From Ravibacter arvi (GTDB lineage: Bacteria; Bacteroidota; Bacteroidia; Cytophagales; Spirosomataceae): 64,000 bases of DNA. The position numbers and the translations under genes are program-made. A model generated the notes under the pieces. That model saw only the letters and a program-made list of their open reading frames with translations. It was not told the origin of the DNA and did no database searches. Shown here piece by piece: positions 17,898-26,836 of this stretch (its first letter is position 1; each line of letters starts with the position of its first letter). Location of the stretch: positions 130,911-194,910 of the forward strand of contig NZ_BAABEY010000016.1 of the NCBI RefSeq assembly GCF_039540405.1, given 5' to 3'.

Positions 17898-17905
17898 GAG
17901 GGGGA

Positions 17906-17995
17906 CGGAAATCGGCAGTCGGCAGTCGGAAATCGGCAGTCGGAAATCGGAAATCGGAGCAAACGCCTGATTTCCGATTTCCGATCTCCGATTTC
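17906..17995. repeat. Heptad-family A inverted repeat between convergent genes
   Basis: The left arm is nearly eight tandem heptads (cggaaat or cggcagt) at 17906-17959. The right arm (17970-17995) is nearly four complementary heptads (ccgattt type). The loop is about 10 nt. The right arm runs into the stop codon of the minus-strand gene. It could act as a bidirectional transcript end. Confidence 0.88.
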
Positions 17996-18912
17996 TAGAA
18001 ATTATCACTCTCCTGATAGGCTTTTATCAGCGCGAGCTCACCTTCTTTACCGGGCTTCGAATTCCCGTGTTCCATTCCGATGATAAAGTCTAGCTTTTCG
18101 GCTTTGCTTCGGTCGTGAATGTATTTGAATACATTTTTATAATTGATTTCACCGGTGGTTGGCTCTTTTCTGCCGGGTTCGTCACCCACCTGGAAGTAGC
18201 CGATTTCACTCCACGCCAGTGTGATATGGTGAATCAGTCGCCCTTCGTTTTTTTGCTGGTGATAGGCGTCGTAAAGAATTTTGCAGGCCGGACTGTTCAC
18301 CCCCCGGCAGATCTCATAGGTCTGATCGGTGTAGCGAAGGAAAAGATTCGGCGTGTCGCTCAGCGGTTCCAGTACCATCGTCAGACCGTGCGGTTCAAGA
18401 ATTTCGGCGCCGCGGCGCAGGGCATCAATTACGTGGCCGGTTTGAATCCCGAGGGGAAGGGACCGCTCATAATCGCCCGGCACTACTGTCATCCATTTGG
18501 CGTTGACACGTTTGGCTACTTCAACGGCACGTTTGCATCCCGCCAGGAAAATGTCGACATGTTCTTTCTTACCGGCGGCCAGGGTATTGGCACCATTTCC
18601 GCCTTTATCCACTACAAACACACCCATTTTGATACCCAGGCGATCCATTTCGCGCGCAATTTTTTCCTGTTCCTGGACAGGTCTTCCCATCATGCCATTG
18701 TCTTCGAGTGCAGTAAACCCATTGTCGGCCATAAACTTTAACTGGTCGATCAGGTCTTTGCCGGCACTGTTCTGGAACATTCCGAAATGCGGTGCGTAAC
18801 GAAGCTTAAAATTGTTTTTGGCGGGCTGGGCAGCGAAGCCCTGTTGCAATGGGTTGACAGCAGCTAACCCTGCCAGGCCTATAGCTGACTTAACGAAAGT
18901 TCGACGAAACAT
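17995..18912 (-). CDS. TIM-barrel sugar isomerase, hydroxypyruvate isomerase-like, Tat-type signal
   Basis: 305 residues. The N-terminus FRRTFVKSA plus a hydrophobic stretch is a twin-arginine signal. The mature part is a xylose isomerase-like TIM barrel similar to hydroxypyruvate isomerase: GFTALEDNGMMGRPVQEQEK, MTVVPGDYERS, VLEPLSDTPN with a metal-site Glu, LYDAYHQQKNEG and, near the end, FIGMEHGNSKPG. Family members isomerise or epimerise small sugars or keto acids using a divalent metal. Exported versions are common in Cytophagales; substrate unknown. It converges with the CBM48 gene. Confidence 0.85.
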   Translation of the reverse strand: MFRRTFVKSAIGLAGLAAVNPLQQGFAAQPAKNNFKLRYAPHFGMFQNSAGKDLIDQLKFMADNGFTALEDNGMMGRPVQEQEKIAREMDRLGIKMGVFVVDKGGNGANTLAAGKKEHVDIFLAGCKRAVEVAKRVNAKWMTVVPGDYERSLPLGIQTGHVIDALRRGAEILEPHGLTMVLEPLSDTPNLFLRYTDQTYEICRGVNSPACKILYDAYHQQKNEGRLIHHITLAWSEIGYFQVGDEPGRKEPTTGEINYKNVFKYIHDRSKAEKLDFIIGMEHGNSKPGKEGELALIKAYQESDNF

Positions 18913-18991
18913 TTTGAGATCGTATTTATTTTAGACAATGGCAATAAAAGATATTTGCCGGGCAAATATACCAGCCCTAAGGGTTATTTCC

Positions 18992-19729
18992 CTACATCCA
19001 TTGGCTCAAATAGCGGTTGAAGTCCTCTTTGTATTGCTCGCTGACCGGTATGTTTTCCGTACCGATCGAAATACTGGTCTTGGTAACCGCGCTGATTTTA
19101 TCAAGGTTCACGATAAAGGAGCGGTGCACGCGCATGAATCCTTTCCCCGCTAGCTTTTCTTCCAGTGACTTGAGGCTGGTGAGTGAAAGAATGGGTTTCA
19201 GGCTGCTTTCGAGGTGAACTTTTACGTAGTCTTTAAGTCCTTCGATGTACAGGATATCTTCGAACAGTACCCTGACCATCTGGTACTCGACTTTCAGGAA
19301 CAAGTAGTTGTCTTTCGGGCTGACCAGCTGTCCTGACGATTCTTCCGCCCGCCTGACCAGGCTGAAATGCTGCTGAGCTTTGGTGGCCGCCTTAAGGAAT
19401 TCCTCGTAGTTGAACGGTTTCAAAAGATAGTCGAGCGCGTCTACCTTGTAACCTTCGTGGGCAAACTGATTGAAAGCGGTGGTAAAGACAACACGAGGCG
19501 CCCTTTCCGGGGACTTTTCCAAAATCCTGGCCAGTTCCAGACCGGTCAGGTCAGGCATCTGGATATCCAGGAAGGCGACATCAATACCCCCGTTCTGAAT
19601 GGCCTGCAGCGCGTCCACACCATTTGAAAAACTCCCGGCGAGCTCCAGGAACGGCGTCTTTTCGATGAAGGTGCATACGAGTCCCAGTGCGAGAGGCTCG
19701 TCGTCCACAGCTATGCAGTTCAGCTTCAA
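18992..19729 (-). CDS. LytTR-family response regulator
   Basis: 245 residues from TTG 19729, which overlaps the kinase stop as TTGA. A longer frame from ATG 19801 exists, but the receiver core begins right after the TTG (KLNCIAVDDEP). The receiver domain has phospho-acceptor Asp55 in AFLDIQMPDL and Lys in DYLLKPF. The C-terminal LytTR DNA-binding domain contains YIEGLKDYVKVHL and FMRVHRSFIVNLDKI. It pairs with the LytS-type kinase just upstream. Known LytTR regulators bind paired short direct repeats. The target here is not known; the divergent TonB receptor gene is a candidate by position. Confidence 0.95.
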   Translation of the reverse strand: MKLNCIAVDDEPLALGLVCTFIEKTPFLELAGSFSNGVDALQAIQNGGIDVAFLDIQMPDLTGLELARILEKSPERAPRVVFTTAFNQFAHEGYKVDALDYLLKPFNYEEFLKAATKAQQHFSLVRRAEESSGQLVSPKDNYLFLKVEYQMVRVLFEDILYIEGLKDYVKVHLESSLKPILSLTSLKSLEEKLAGKGFMRVHRSFIVNLDKISAVTKTSISIGTENIPVSEQYKEDFNRYLSQWM

Positions 19730-20796
19730 TTCACTTGCAGGTTTAGAGACACGGTAAACTTCTTTTCTTTTGAATTCTCCGATACTTGAAGCTGGTAACA
19801 ACCGGGGTAGAGAATGTCCAGCCGCCGGCTCGTATTGGTCAGCCCAATGCCGTTACTTTCTTCCAGCGAGCGGTTTTTATCGGCAAAAAGTGTATTGCTG
19901 ACCATCAGGTGTACACCTCCCGGAGGTTGTGTAACTGATATTTCGATGCTGCTGGGCTCGGTAGCACTCGTCCCGTGTTTGAATGCATTTTCAACAATTG
20001 GCAGAAAAAGCATAGGCGCAACGGGAACGTCGGTAATCTCGTCATCGATATGGAGTTTCAGGTCTACCTTTTCGGTGAGCCTGAGTTTCATCAATTCTAC
20101 GTAATCCTCCAGGAAAGCAATCTCCTGTCTCAACATCACTTTGTCCTGGAGCGTGTCATACAAAACGTAACGCATCATTCTGGATAGTTTGTGTATGGCG
20201 GCCCCGGCCTTTTCGTGGTTGATCTGCGTAAGGGCGTAAATATTGTTGAGCGTATTAAAAAAGAAATGCGGGTTGATCTGCGCCTTCAGAAATGAAAGTT
20301 CCGATTCGAGTTTTTGCTTTTCGAGTTCTTCGCGCGCAAGACGGTTATTTTGCCAGCTCTGTACCGTTGCGGTGATGGTGCTGACCCCGAAGATAATAAG
20401 GGTAAAAAGCAGGGAAAAATAGTCAACCACCTCTTCGCGTTTCATGACGCCGCCTTCGCGCGCCGCCCGGAAAGCCCGGTTCATTATGTCCCGCAGCTGC
20501 AGACGCGTTTCAATCTGTTCCACCAAAAACGAGATGAGGACGGCCAGCGCAAAATTGATCACAATAAACAAGGGGATCTTGCTTTGCTGCAGCAGCCGGG
20601 GGATCAGTACTTCGGTGTTGGTGTAAAACAGGGCTACCAGGAACAAAAGCAGCAACGCCTGCTTGTACCAGAATTCTGCCGGAATGTGGATTCGCCAGGT
20701 GAGTGGTTGCCACAGGAGGAGAAAAGTGCCGAGCAAACACCACATCAGCAGGTGAGCGAAGATATTACTGTATTTGTGGCCGGCGGAAATTTTCAC
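19726..20796 (-). CDS. LytS-family sensor histidine kinase
   Basis: 356 residues from GTG 20796; an ATG at 20859 would add 21 residues. Four predicted membrane segments occupy about 1-150, a cytoplasmic coiled linker (QNNRLAREELEKQKLESEL) follows, then the His_kinase domain with the acceptor histidine in QINPHFFFNTLNNI. The ATPase domain carries IVENAFKHG and SNGIGLTNTSRRLDILY. No periplasmic sensor domain is visible, so the signal is probably sensed in or at the membrane. It is translationally coupled to the LytTR regulator. Confidence 0.93.
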   Translation of the reverse strand: MKISAGHKYSNIFAHLLMWCLLGTFLLLWQPLTWRIHIPAEFWYKQALLLLFLVALFYTNTEVLIPRLLQQSKIPLFIVINFALAVLISFLVEQIETRLQLRDIMNRAFRAAREGGVMKREEVVDYFSLLFTLIIFGVSTITATVQSWQNNRLAREELEKQKLESELSFLKAQINPHFFFNTLNNIYALTQINHEKAGAAIHKLSRMMRYVLYDTLQDKVMLRQEIAFLEDYVELMKLRLTEKVDLKLHIDDEITDVPVAPMLFLPIVENAFKHGTSATEPSSIEISVTQPPGGVHLMVSNTLFADKNRSLEESNGIGLTNTSRRLDILYPGCYQLQVSENSKEKKFTVSLNLQVN

Positions 20797-21184
20797 GTAT
20801 ACAACAAAGTTTGAGAGGCGGGCCACCGATGATTTGTATCGCGCAGCCCGGAGCCCCATTCATCTGGAGGCTAAATGTAATACATTGTAGTACAATTTGT
20901 GAATTATGCCGCAGCCGGGGCAGGGTTAATAGATCTCGGGGCAAAGTTTATCTATAGGAAACGCTTTTGATCCGATGAAATTCCCGCCCGCGAGGTAGTA
21001 GGGGAAATGTCGGTTAAATCGTTCAAACTATCGGTATAGTTCGGGCAACGGTCTATTGTGGATTGTTAGTCTTATAAAGATGAGTCAAATTTGTTGAGTT
21101 AGCCATGATTTATTCGATTTCCGGTGTCACGGGAACGCAATAATTATACCCTATTTAAACTATCTATTAGCCTAGCAGGAATCT
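20797..21184. promoter_or_regulatory. Divergent control region with a 13-bp palindrome
   Basis: The space between the kinase gene and the TonB receptor gene (about 390 bp from the chosen kinase start). It holds a perfect palindrome attgta-g-tacaat at 20884-20896 and, further right, an aactat / atagtt inverted repeat with a 4-nt loop near 21025-21041. Either could be an operator. No gene is visible here. Confidence 0.35.
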
Positions 21185-23755
21185 ATGAAACTATTACGAT
21201 TGACAGCGCCGGCACTGGTTGCTTGTGCTTTATTGAGCATTCAGTCGATGGCGCAGCGCCCGGGTGGAGGCGAAGGACGACCGGGAGGGGGAGGTGGCGG
21301 TGAATGGGGCGGCCGTCAGAGACCGTCACAGCAGCAGGGGCCTGGAATTCCGGGTACACTGGAGTCAACAGCGCCCAAAGGGAACGGCAAGATTTTGGGG
21401 GTTGTAGTGGACTCGACCACCAAAAGTCCCGTAGAATTTGCAGCCGTCGCGCTGGTGGATGTAAAGACCAACAGCCCTATTGATGGAACTACAACCGATG
21501 AAAAAGGAAAATTCAGCCTTACCAAGGTAGCTGAGGGCGAATTTAAAGTGCTCGTTTCGTTTATAGGCTACAACTCGAAGGAAATAGCGAATGTTAAGGT
21601 AGAAAGGCGTTCCGACATAGAATTGGGAACCATACAACTCGGCAGTAATGTCGTTCAGCTGAATGAGGTACAGGTAGTAGGTATGGCCCAGCTGGTAGAA
21701 GAGAAAGTCGACCGTTTGGTCTTCAATGCAGAAAAGGACATAAGCAGCCGGGGCGGTGACGCAACCGACGTGATGCGCAAAGTGCCCATGCTGACTGTAG
21801 ACTTGGACGGTAACGTCTCTCTGCGTGGTAGCCAGAATGTCCGTGTATTGATCAACAACAAGCCCTCCACCATAATAGCAACCAGCGTTGCGGAGGCCTT
21901 GAAGCAGATTCCCGCCGATTTGATCAAGTCGGTCGAGGTGATTACTTCACCGTCTGCCCGCTATGATGCCGAGGGAACGGCCGGTATTATCAATATTATT
22001 ACCAAGCGTTCGAAAATACAGGGCGGTACGCTCAACGTGATGTCCGGTTTTGGCAACAGGGGGTCCAATATGGGTCTCCGCGGAAACTACCGCAGCGGCA
22101 AGCTCGGGATGAGCCTCGGCGGGTTCGGGCGCTGGAATTACAATATCCCGGCGGTCTCGGACAATATTCAGACCAGCAAATCGGAAGACCGGATCGTACG
22201 CCAGACCATGGAGGGCAAGGATAAAATGCTGTTCGGAAGCATCAATTTCGGGGCAGATTATGACCTGGATGAAAATTCCTACCTCGCCGCCGGCGTTCGG
22301 TACGGAGCGCGTAATTTCTGGAATACCCAGGGGATGAATACCGCTAATATTTTTAACGGCGTCACCACGAATAATTTCCGGAATGTGAAAACGGATGATC
22401 TTTCGGGGACCTGGGATGTGAATGTCGATTATTTTAAATCGCTTCGTAAGCCGTCGGAAGAACTGAGCCTCATGGCGCTCTTCAGCCGCAACAACCGGAC
22501 CAATGACTATGAAGCTTCTGTTTACTCCGGGATTACCAGTGATCTGACTTACCTGGGGCTGGATTTTAATAAAAACAGGAGTCACAACCAAGAGTCTACG
22601 CTACAGGCGGACTACCAGACGTCATTCGGTAAAAACCAGTTGCTGGAAGTCGGAGGTAAAGGGATTTTCCGCCAGGTGTTCAGCGATATCCGTTATGGTG
22701 GTCTGAACGAGAGGACGCCCGATCAGCTGGACTATGACCAGAATGTAGGCGCCGGTTATTTGTCATACACATTTTCAACAAAAGACAAGTGGTCATTCAA
22801 GGCGGGCGCCCGCTACGAATATACGACAATCAATGCGAGGCAGGAAGAAGTGGGGGACCTCAATCTGTCGTCTTACGGAAACCTGGTGCCGAGTTTGAAT
22901 ATTTCGAAAACATTCGGGAAAAAGCAGGCACAAACCATTAAGGCATCCTACAACCGGCGGTTGCAACGGCCTGGAATCCAGTTCCTGAATCCGAACGTCA
23001 ATTCTAGCAACCCTCAGAATATTTCAATAGGAAATCCCAACCTGGAGCCTGAGCTTACCGACCAGGTGGAAGTCGGAACCGGTTTCTTCAAAAACTCACT
23101 CTATATCAATGTAACGGGATTTGCCCGCTTTACCAATAACTCGATTGAGAGTATCAGATCTATTGAAGACGGTGTTATCACGACCACTTATGGAAACATC
23201 GGGGCCAAACGCAATTACGGGATGAACCTGTACGGAAGTATCACGCTGTTCAAGATGTGGGAAGTCAGCGGCGGGGTTGACGGCTACTACGCAACGCTGG
23301 CAAACAATTCGTCAGACGCGACAATAGCAGCCAATAACAGCGGGTTTGTGTTTTCAGGTCGTTTGCGCACCGGGCTGAATTTCAAAAACGGGTGGGGCCT
23401 GCAGGGAGGCGGCTTTATGCGCGGCAAGGAAGTGCAGCTTCAGGGAACACAAATGGGCTTCCGCATGTATGACCTGGGAATCAAGAAAGACTTCAAAAAT
23501 AAACGCGGGTCTATCGGCCTAGGGATGGAGAACTTTTTTGCTCCGCGGTTTAACATGAAAACAGTAATGGAAACCCCGACATTCACCCAGATCAATAATA
23601 ACTTTAGATACAACCGTGGCTTCCGGCTTAACTTCTCATACCGGCTCGGCAAAATGGAAGTCGTGGAGCAGCAGAAGAAACGCCGGGGCAAATCGATCAG
23701 CAATGACGATCAGAAATCCGGCTCGGCAGGCGCCGCAGAAGGCGGTGGCCGCTAG
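21185..23755 (+). CDS. TonB-dependent receptor, outer membrane beta-barrel family
   Basis: 856 residues. Signal peptide (about 1-23), then an unusual Gly/Arg/Gln-rich linker (about 24-55). A carboxypeptidase-regulatory-like domain follows (GKILGVVVDSTTKSPVEFAA, ending near 140). The plug has VSLRGSQNVRVLINNKPS and YDAEGTAGIINIITKR around 245-275, and the rest is a barrel of the OMP_b-brl_3 type. Such receptors import unknown ligands across the outer membrane and, unlike SusC, usually have no SusD partner; none is next to this gene. The extreme C-terminus is a charged, Gly-rich tail rather than an aromatic final strand. A strong terminator follows. Confidence 0.93.
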   Translation: MKLLRLTAPALVACALLSIQSMAQRPGGGEGRPGGGGGGEWGGRQRPSQQQGPGIPGTLESTAPKGNGKILGVVVDSTTKSPVEFAAVALVDVKTNSPIDGTTTDEKGKFSLTKVAEGEFKVLVSFIGYNSKEIANVKVERRSDIELGTIQLGSNVVQLNEVQVVGMAQLVEEKVDRLVFNAEKDISSRGGDATDVMRKVPMLTVDLDGNVSLRGSQNVRVLINNKPSTIIATSVAEALKQIPADLIKSVEVITSPSARYDAEGTAGIINIITKRSKIQGGTLNVMSGFGNRGSNMGLRGNYRSGKLGMSLGGFGRWNYNIPAVSDNIQTSKSEDRIVRQTMEGKDKMLFGSINFGADYDLDENSYLAAGVRYGARNFWNTQGMNTANIFNGVTTNNFRNVKTDDLSGTWDVNVDYFKSLRKPSEELSLMALFSRNNRTNDYEASVYSGITSDLTYLGLDFNKNRSHNQESTLQADYQTSFGKNQLLEVGGKGIFRQVFSDIRYGGLNERTPDQLDYDQNVGAGYLSYTFSTKDKWSFKAGARYEYTTINARQEEVGDLNLSSYGNLVPSLNISKTFGKKQAQTIKASYNRRLQRPGIQFLNPNVNSSNPQNISIGNPNLEPELTDQVEVGTGFFKNSLYINVTGFARFTNNSIESIRSIEDGVITTTYGNIGAKRNYGMNLYGSITLFKMWEVSGGVDGYYATLANNSSDATIAANNSGFVFSGRLRTGLNFKNGWGLQGGGFMRGKEVQLQGTQMGFRMYDLGIKKDFKNKRGSIGLGMENFFAPRFNMKTVMETPTFTQINNNFRYNRGFRLNFSYRLGKMEVVEQQKKRRGKSISNDDQKSGSAGAAEGGGR

Positions 23756-23786
23756 CAAAAATCTTAAATAGGATGAGTTGTTCATA

Positions 23787-23820
23787 AAAGCCCTCTGCGC
23801 TTGCGGAGGGTTTTTATTTT
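23787..23820 (+). terminator. Intrinsic terminator of the TonB receptor gene
   Basis: The stem ccctctgc / gcggaggg (one G-T pair) has a 4-nt loop at 23791-23810, preceded by aaaag and followed by tttttatttt. Confidence 0.9.
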
Positions 23821-23829
23821 AGGGAAGGG

Positions 23830-23887
23830 GGAAGTCGGAGATCGGAAGTCGGAGGTCGGAGGTCGGAACTCGGAAGTGGGAAATCGG
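23830..23887 (+). repeat. Heptad-family A array, left copy
   Basis: Eight tandem 7-nt units of the ggaagtc / ggaggtc type plus two bases. Its inverted counterpart is 355 bp away at 24243-24304. Confidence 0.88.
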
Positions 23888-23897
23888 TACTTTTGAT

Positions 23898-24101
23898 ATG
23901 GGGAGGGAGAGATTCAAGCGGACCGGGGTATTACTGACTTTTTTGATGCCGGGCTTACTCATCCATTCTCAAATCTTCCCCCAACCGGTCAGCCCTTGTC
24001 AATTCACGTTTGAAATGCCCGCGATGCCTGATTACCATTTCGACAATTTGCGGGAAGAGGTCGTTATTGCGCATGTCTCCGGACAGATTGTTTTACCTTA
24101 A
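23898..24101 (+). CDS. Doubtful small exported ORF between the heptad arrays
   Basis: 67 codons. The start reads MGRERFKRTGVLLTFLMPG, which could be a basic and hydrophobic signal; the rest has no family that I recognise. It lies wholly within the 355-bp insert between the two heptad arrays. No ribosome site or promoter is evident. It may be a fragment or chance frame. The remaining 140 bp of the insert shows nothing coding. Confidence 0.25.
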   Translation: MGRERFKRTGVLLTFLMPGLLIHSQIFPQPVSPCQFTFEMPAMPDYHFDNLREEVVIAHVSGQIVLP

Positions 24102-24242
24102 AATTCTACGGTTCGGCTACCCCGGCCCCGTTTAAGCCTCCAAAAAAACCGTCCGAAGCCTCCAACTCCGCCAGGTTCGCCCAAATCTACCACCACTTTT
24201 CCGTTCATCAACAATCAGCCCGCCTGCTCAACAGCAAACGGG

Positions 24243-24303
<61 letters not shown>

Positions 24304-24304
<1 letters not shown>

Positions 24305-25506
24305 CACCTTCCAAACCCCTCGAAATCTATCTCCAGGAATTTTGTCACTTCGGGTTTCCATCGGTTTTCTACGAAGGCAACGTGGTCGGGGTGTTGGTTA
24401 TAGGCCTCGTAACCGTCCTGGTCTTTGAAGATCATCGAGAAGCCATACGTGAAATCATTTTTAGGACTCACCTGGTCATATGCCTGAAAATTTTGAACGG
24501 AAGGAATGGCACTCAGGATGCTTTTACCATCTTCCAGAAAGCTGCGGGCTTCCTGCGAGCCTTTCGCGTGCCTGAGGTCAAAAATAACCATGTGTTTGAT
24601 GCCCTCCAGTTGGGGATGTGCTTCGGTCGTGCCGGTGGTAGCGGCGTCGTTGCTGCTGTTGGCTGCTTTCATAAAGTATTCATAGCCGGCTTTTACATCC
24701 GGGAGGTTGTGGAACCAGTTGGCTTCCTGTTCTATATAAACGTAACCGGCAAAATTTTGCCTTTTTAACTCTTTTGCAATTCCTTTGAAGTCGAGAACGC
24801 CCTGCCCGATTACAACATAATCGGTTTTTATCTCGCCCGCTTTGGCCACGTCTTTCAGGTGAAGGCTGATCAGGCGGTTTTCCAATGCTTTCAGGCAGGC
24901 TACCGGGTCGAGCCCGCTTCTGGTATAGTGGCCCACGTCGGCACAGGCTCCTATAAATGGCCGGCCTTCTGCGGCTTTAAGCACGCTGTCCGGGTGCCAG
25001 TAGTAACTTTCTCCCTTTGCATGCTGGTGAATAGCGGTCTTGATGCCGTATTGCTGTCCCAGGCTGTCGAGAAGGTCCCATTCATCCGGTCTGGGTTCGC
25101 TTACAAAAAACTCCAGGCCGACTTTTTTCCCCATTTCAAAATAATGCTTCCACTGCTCGGGAGTTTTGGCATCGGCAACGTAGATCGAACGCATCGCCAA
25201 ACCTTTGCCTTCAATGAATTTCTTGAGTTTTTCGATCTCGGCATCATTGAGGCTGAGGAGCGTCTTGTTGTCGAATTCGCTCCCCAACTGGTGAAAAGAA
25301 AACCCTTCTACGAATTTCAAGCCCGCGCTGTCTGCTTTTTCCAGTGTCTGCGGAAATGGAAATTTATTAAAAGAGTATAGGGCTACTCCCGTTTTCCAGG
25401 GGAGAGCGGTTTCCTGTGTTGCTTCGGCTTTTTGCTGGGAAGATTGACAGGAGGCGAACAGACCGGTGGCGAATGCGGCGCCGATCAGGCAGGCAAAAAT
25501 TTTCAT
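24304..25506 (-). CDS. Lipoprotein fusing a xylose isomerase-like TIM barrel to a Dabb domain
   Basis: 400 residues. Lipobox LFASC gives a lipidated Cys near residue 20. Residues of about 35-285 form a sugar phosphate isomerase/epimerase TIM barrel (ALYSFNKFPFPQTLEKADSA, FFVSEPRPDEWDLLD, FIGACADVGHYTRSG, VYIEQE), with the Glu, Asp and His residues of the metal site visible. After a short Ser/Asn/Thr linker, residues of about 303-400 match the stress-responsive alpha/beta-barrel (Dabb) fold (IKHMVIFDLRHAKGSQEARSF, then DFTYGFSMIFKDQDGYEAYN). A joint role is not known. Its stop codon touches a heptad array. Confidence 0.88.
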
Positions 25507-25835
25507 AAATTTAAAAAGGTTTAAGCGGTGAGCTTAGAGGCTCATGGCTATTTTGAAACATTAAAAGGCAACTTGCGACATAAAGAGCTTAGGGACGTAA
25601 ATAGTAAATCATCGGCACGATTTCCCTAGTCCGGAAAGTCCAAATTTAGTTACAGTTTACCTGATTAGGCGAATGGCCGGGAAACAAGCCAGGGAAACTG
25701 GCTGTGTTTTTTGTGGTAAGTGATTGTTTTTTAATGTTTTGCGTGGTTTTTGCGAAATTATTTTTTTGTTGAAAAGTAAGTTTATGTCGGATAGAGTTGC
25801 TAATTTTGAATGATTTTAAACTTGTGATCAGCGAT
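25507..25835. other. Intergenic stretch with no recognised feature
   Basis: About 330 AT-rich bases between the divergent TIM-barrel/Dabb gene and the Cys/Lys-rich mini-gene. It should hold both promoters, but I found no TAnnTTTG element with good spacing and no conserved RNA structure. Confidence 0.3.
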
Positions 25836-25991
25836 ATGCAGCATTCAATTCCGGATTTTGAAATCAACCAGTCTTCAGAGACCTATTTTCCGTTCACCTC
25901 CCTCCAGGATTCGGAGTGTTGCCTTCTTAAAAAATGTTGCAAAGCGTACAAGAAAAAAGGCAAGCGCTGTAAGAAGTGCCCTAAGAAATAG
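25836..25991 (+). CDS. Cys/Lys-rich mini-protein
   Basis: 51 residues from ATG 25836; a TTG at 25797 would add 13. The first half is acidic and aromatic (SSETYFPFTSLQDSE). The second half is strongly basic and cysteine-rich (CCLLKKCC, then GKRCKKCPKK). Similar short proteins with a CCxxY-KxGKRCKxCP-like ending are, to my recollection, widespread in Bacteroidota and have no known function. The four C-terminal-half cysteine positions suggest metal or nucleic-acid binding. It is monocistronic. Confidence 0.55.
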   Translation: MQHSIPDFEINQSSETYFPFTSLQDSECCLLKKCCKAYKKKGKRCKKCPKK

Positions 25992-26136
25992 GCCTTTCGA
26001 TTTTAATCCCATCCTTAATTTTTGATTATTGAACAGGTGCGGCTTTTTGGCGGCCGGCGTCACACCCTGTTTGCCGGTTTCTCATGCCTGGGGTTGTTGG
26101 GAAAGCCGTTGTCGGCGCGGCTGATTCTGTTCCGGA

Positions 26137-26166
26137 TTTAAAACTCGCCCGTTTTTCTTAGATTTG
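26137..26166 (+). promoter_or_regulatory. Candidate promoter of the DUF502-engB operon
   Basis: TTTA at 26137-26140, 18-nt spacer, TAGATTTG at 26159-26166. The predicted start point is near 26173. An aggagg ribosome site, unusually clear for this phylum, precedes the ATG at 26216. Confidence 0.55.
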
Positions 26167-26215
26167 CGCGTCGGAAAGTAGTTACACAAGACATTATTAG
26201 CCAGGAGGAAAGCAA

Positions 26216-26836
26216 ATGGCCAGGAAATTACTCAACTATTTCGGGAGCGGGTTACTGCTGGTAGGACCGATCTATATCACGATCTGGATTATTATGGCAG
26301 CAATCCAGACGCTGGATGGGCTGCTGCCGGTTTCGCTTGATATTGACGGCACCAACCGCCCGGTATATTTGCCGGGGCTTGGGCTGGTTATTATCATCGG
26401 GCTGATCATACTGTTGGGATATATTTTTTCCACCATTGTCCCGATCTCATTTTTTCACATGATTGAGCGGTTCGTAGCGAGAATCCCTCTTATCAATATT
26501 ATTTATACCTCTATTAAAGACCTGATGGCGGCTTTTGTCGGCGACAAAAAGAAATTCAGCCACCCGGTGATGGTAACGGTCTACAAGGATTCCGGCATCA
26601 AAAAGTTCGGTTTTATCACCCAGCAGGACCTGAGCCAGTTCGATATTCACGATCATCTCGCGGTTTATTTGCCGCATGCCTATGCTTTTTCAGGACAATT
26701 GGTGATTGTGCCCAAAGAAAATGTGACTTTGATTGACGCTTCGAGTACTGATATCATGAAGATGATCGTTTCAGGAGGAGTGTCGATGAAAGAAAAGACG
26801 CCGGCTGAGAAGCCTGAAGAACCAGACGACTTATGA
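26216..26836 (+). CDS. DUF502 membrane protein
   Basis: 206 residues. Two membrane helices (about 12-32 and 55-80) and a soluble C-terminal part with PLINIIYTSIKDLMAAF, a VMVTVYKDSGIKKFGFITQ segment and a YLPHAYAFSGQLVIVPKENV motif, all typical of DUF502. The family has no firm function. Its stop overlaps the engB start by four bases (ATGA), so translation is coupled. Confidence 0.92.
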   Translation: MARKLLNYFGSGLLLVGPIYITIWIIMAAIQTLDGLLPVSLDIDGTNRPVYLPGLGLVIIIGLIILLGYIFSTIVPISFFHMIERFVARIPLINIIYTSIKDLMAAFVGDKKKFSHPVMVTVYKDSGIKKFGFITQQDLSQFDIHDHLAVYLPHAYAFSGQLVIVPKENVTLIDASSTDIMKMIVSGGVSMKEKTPAEKPEEPDDL

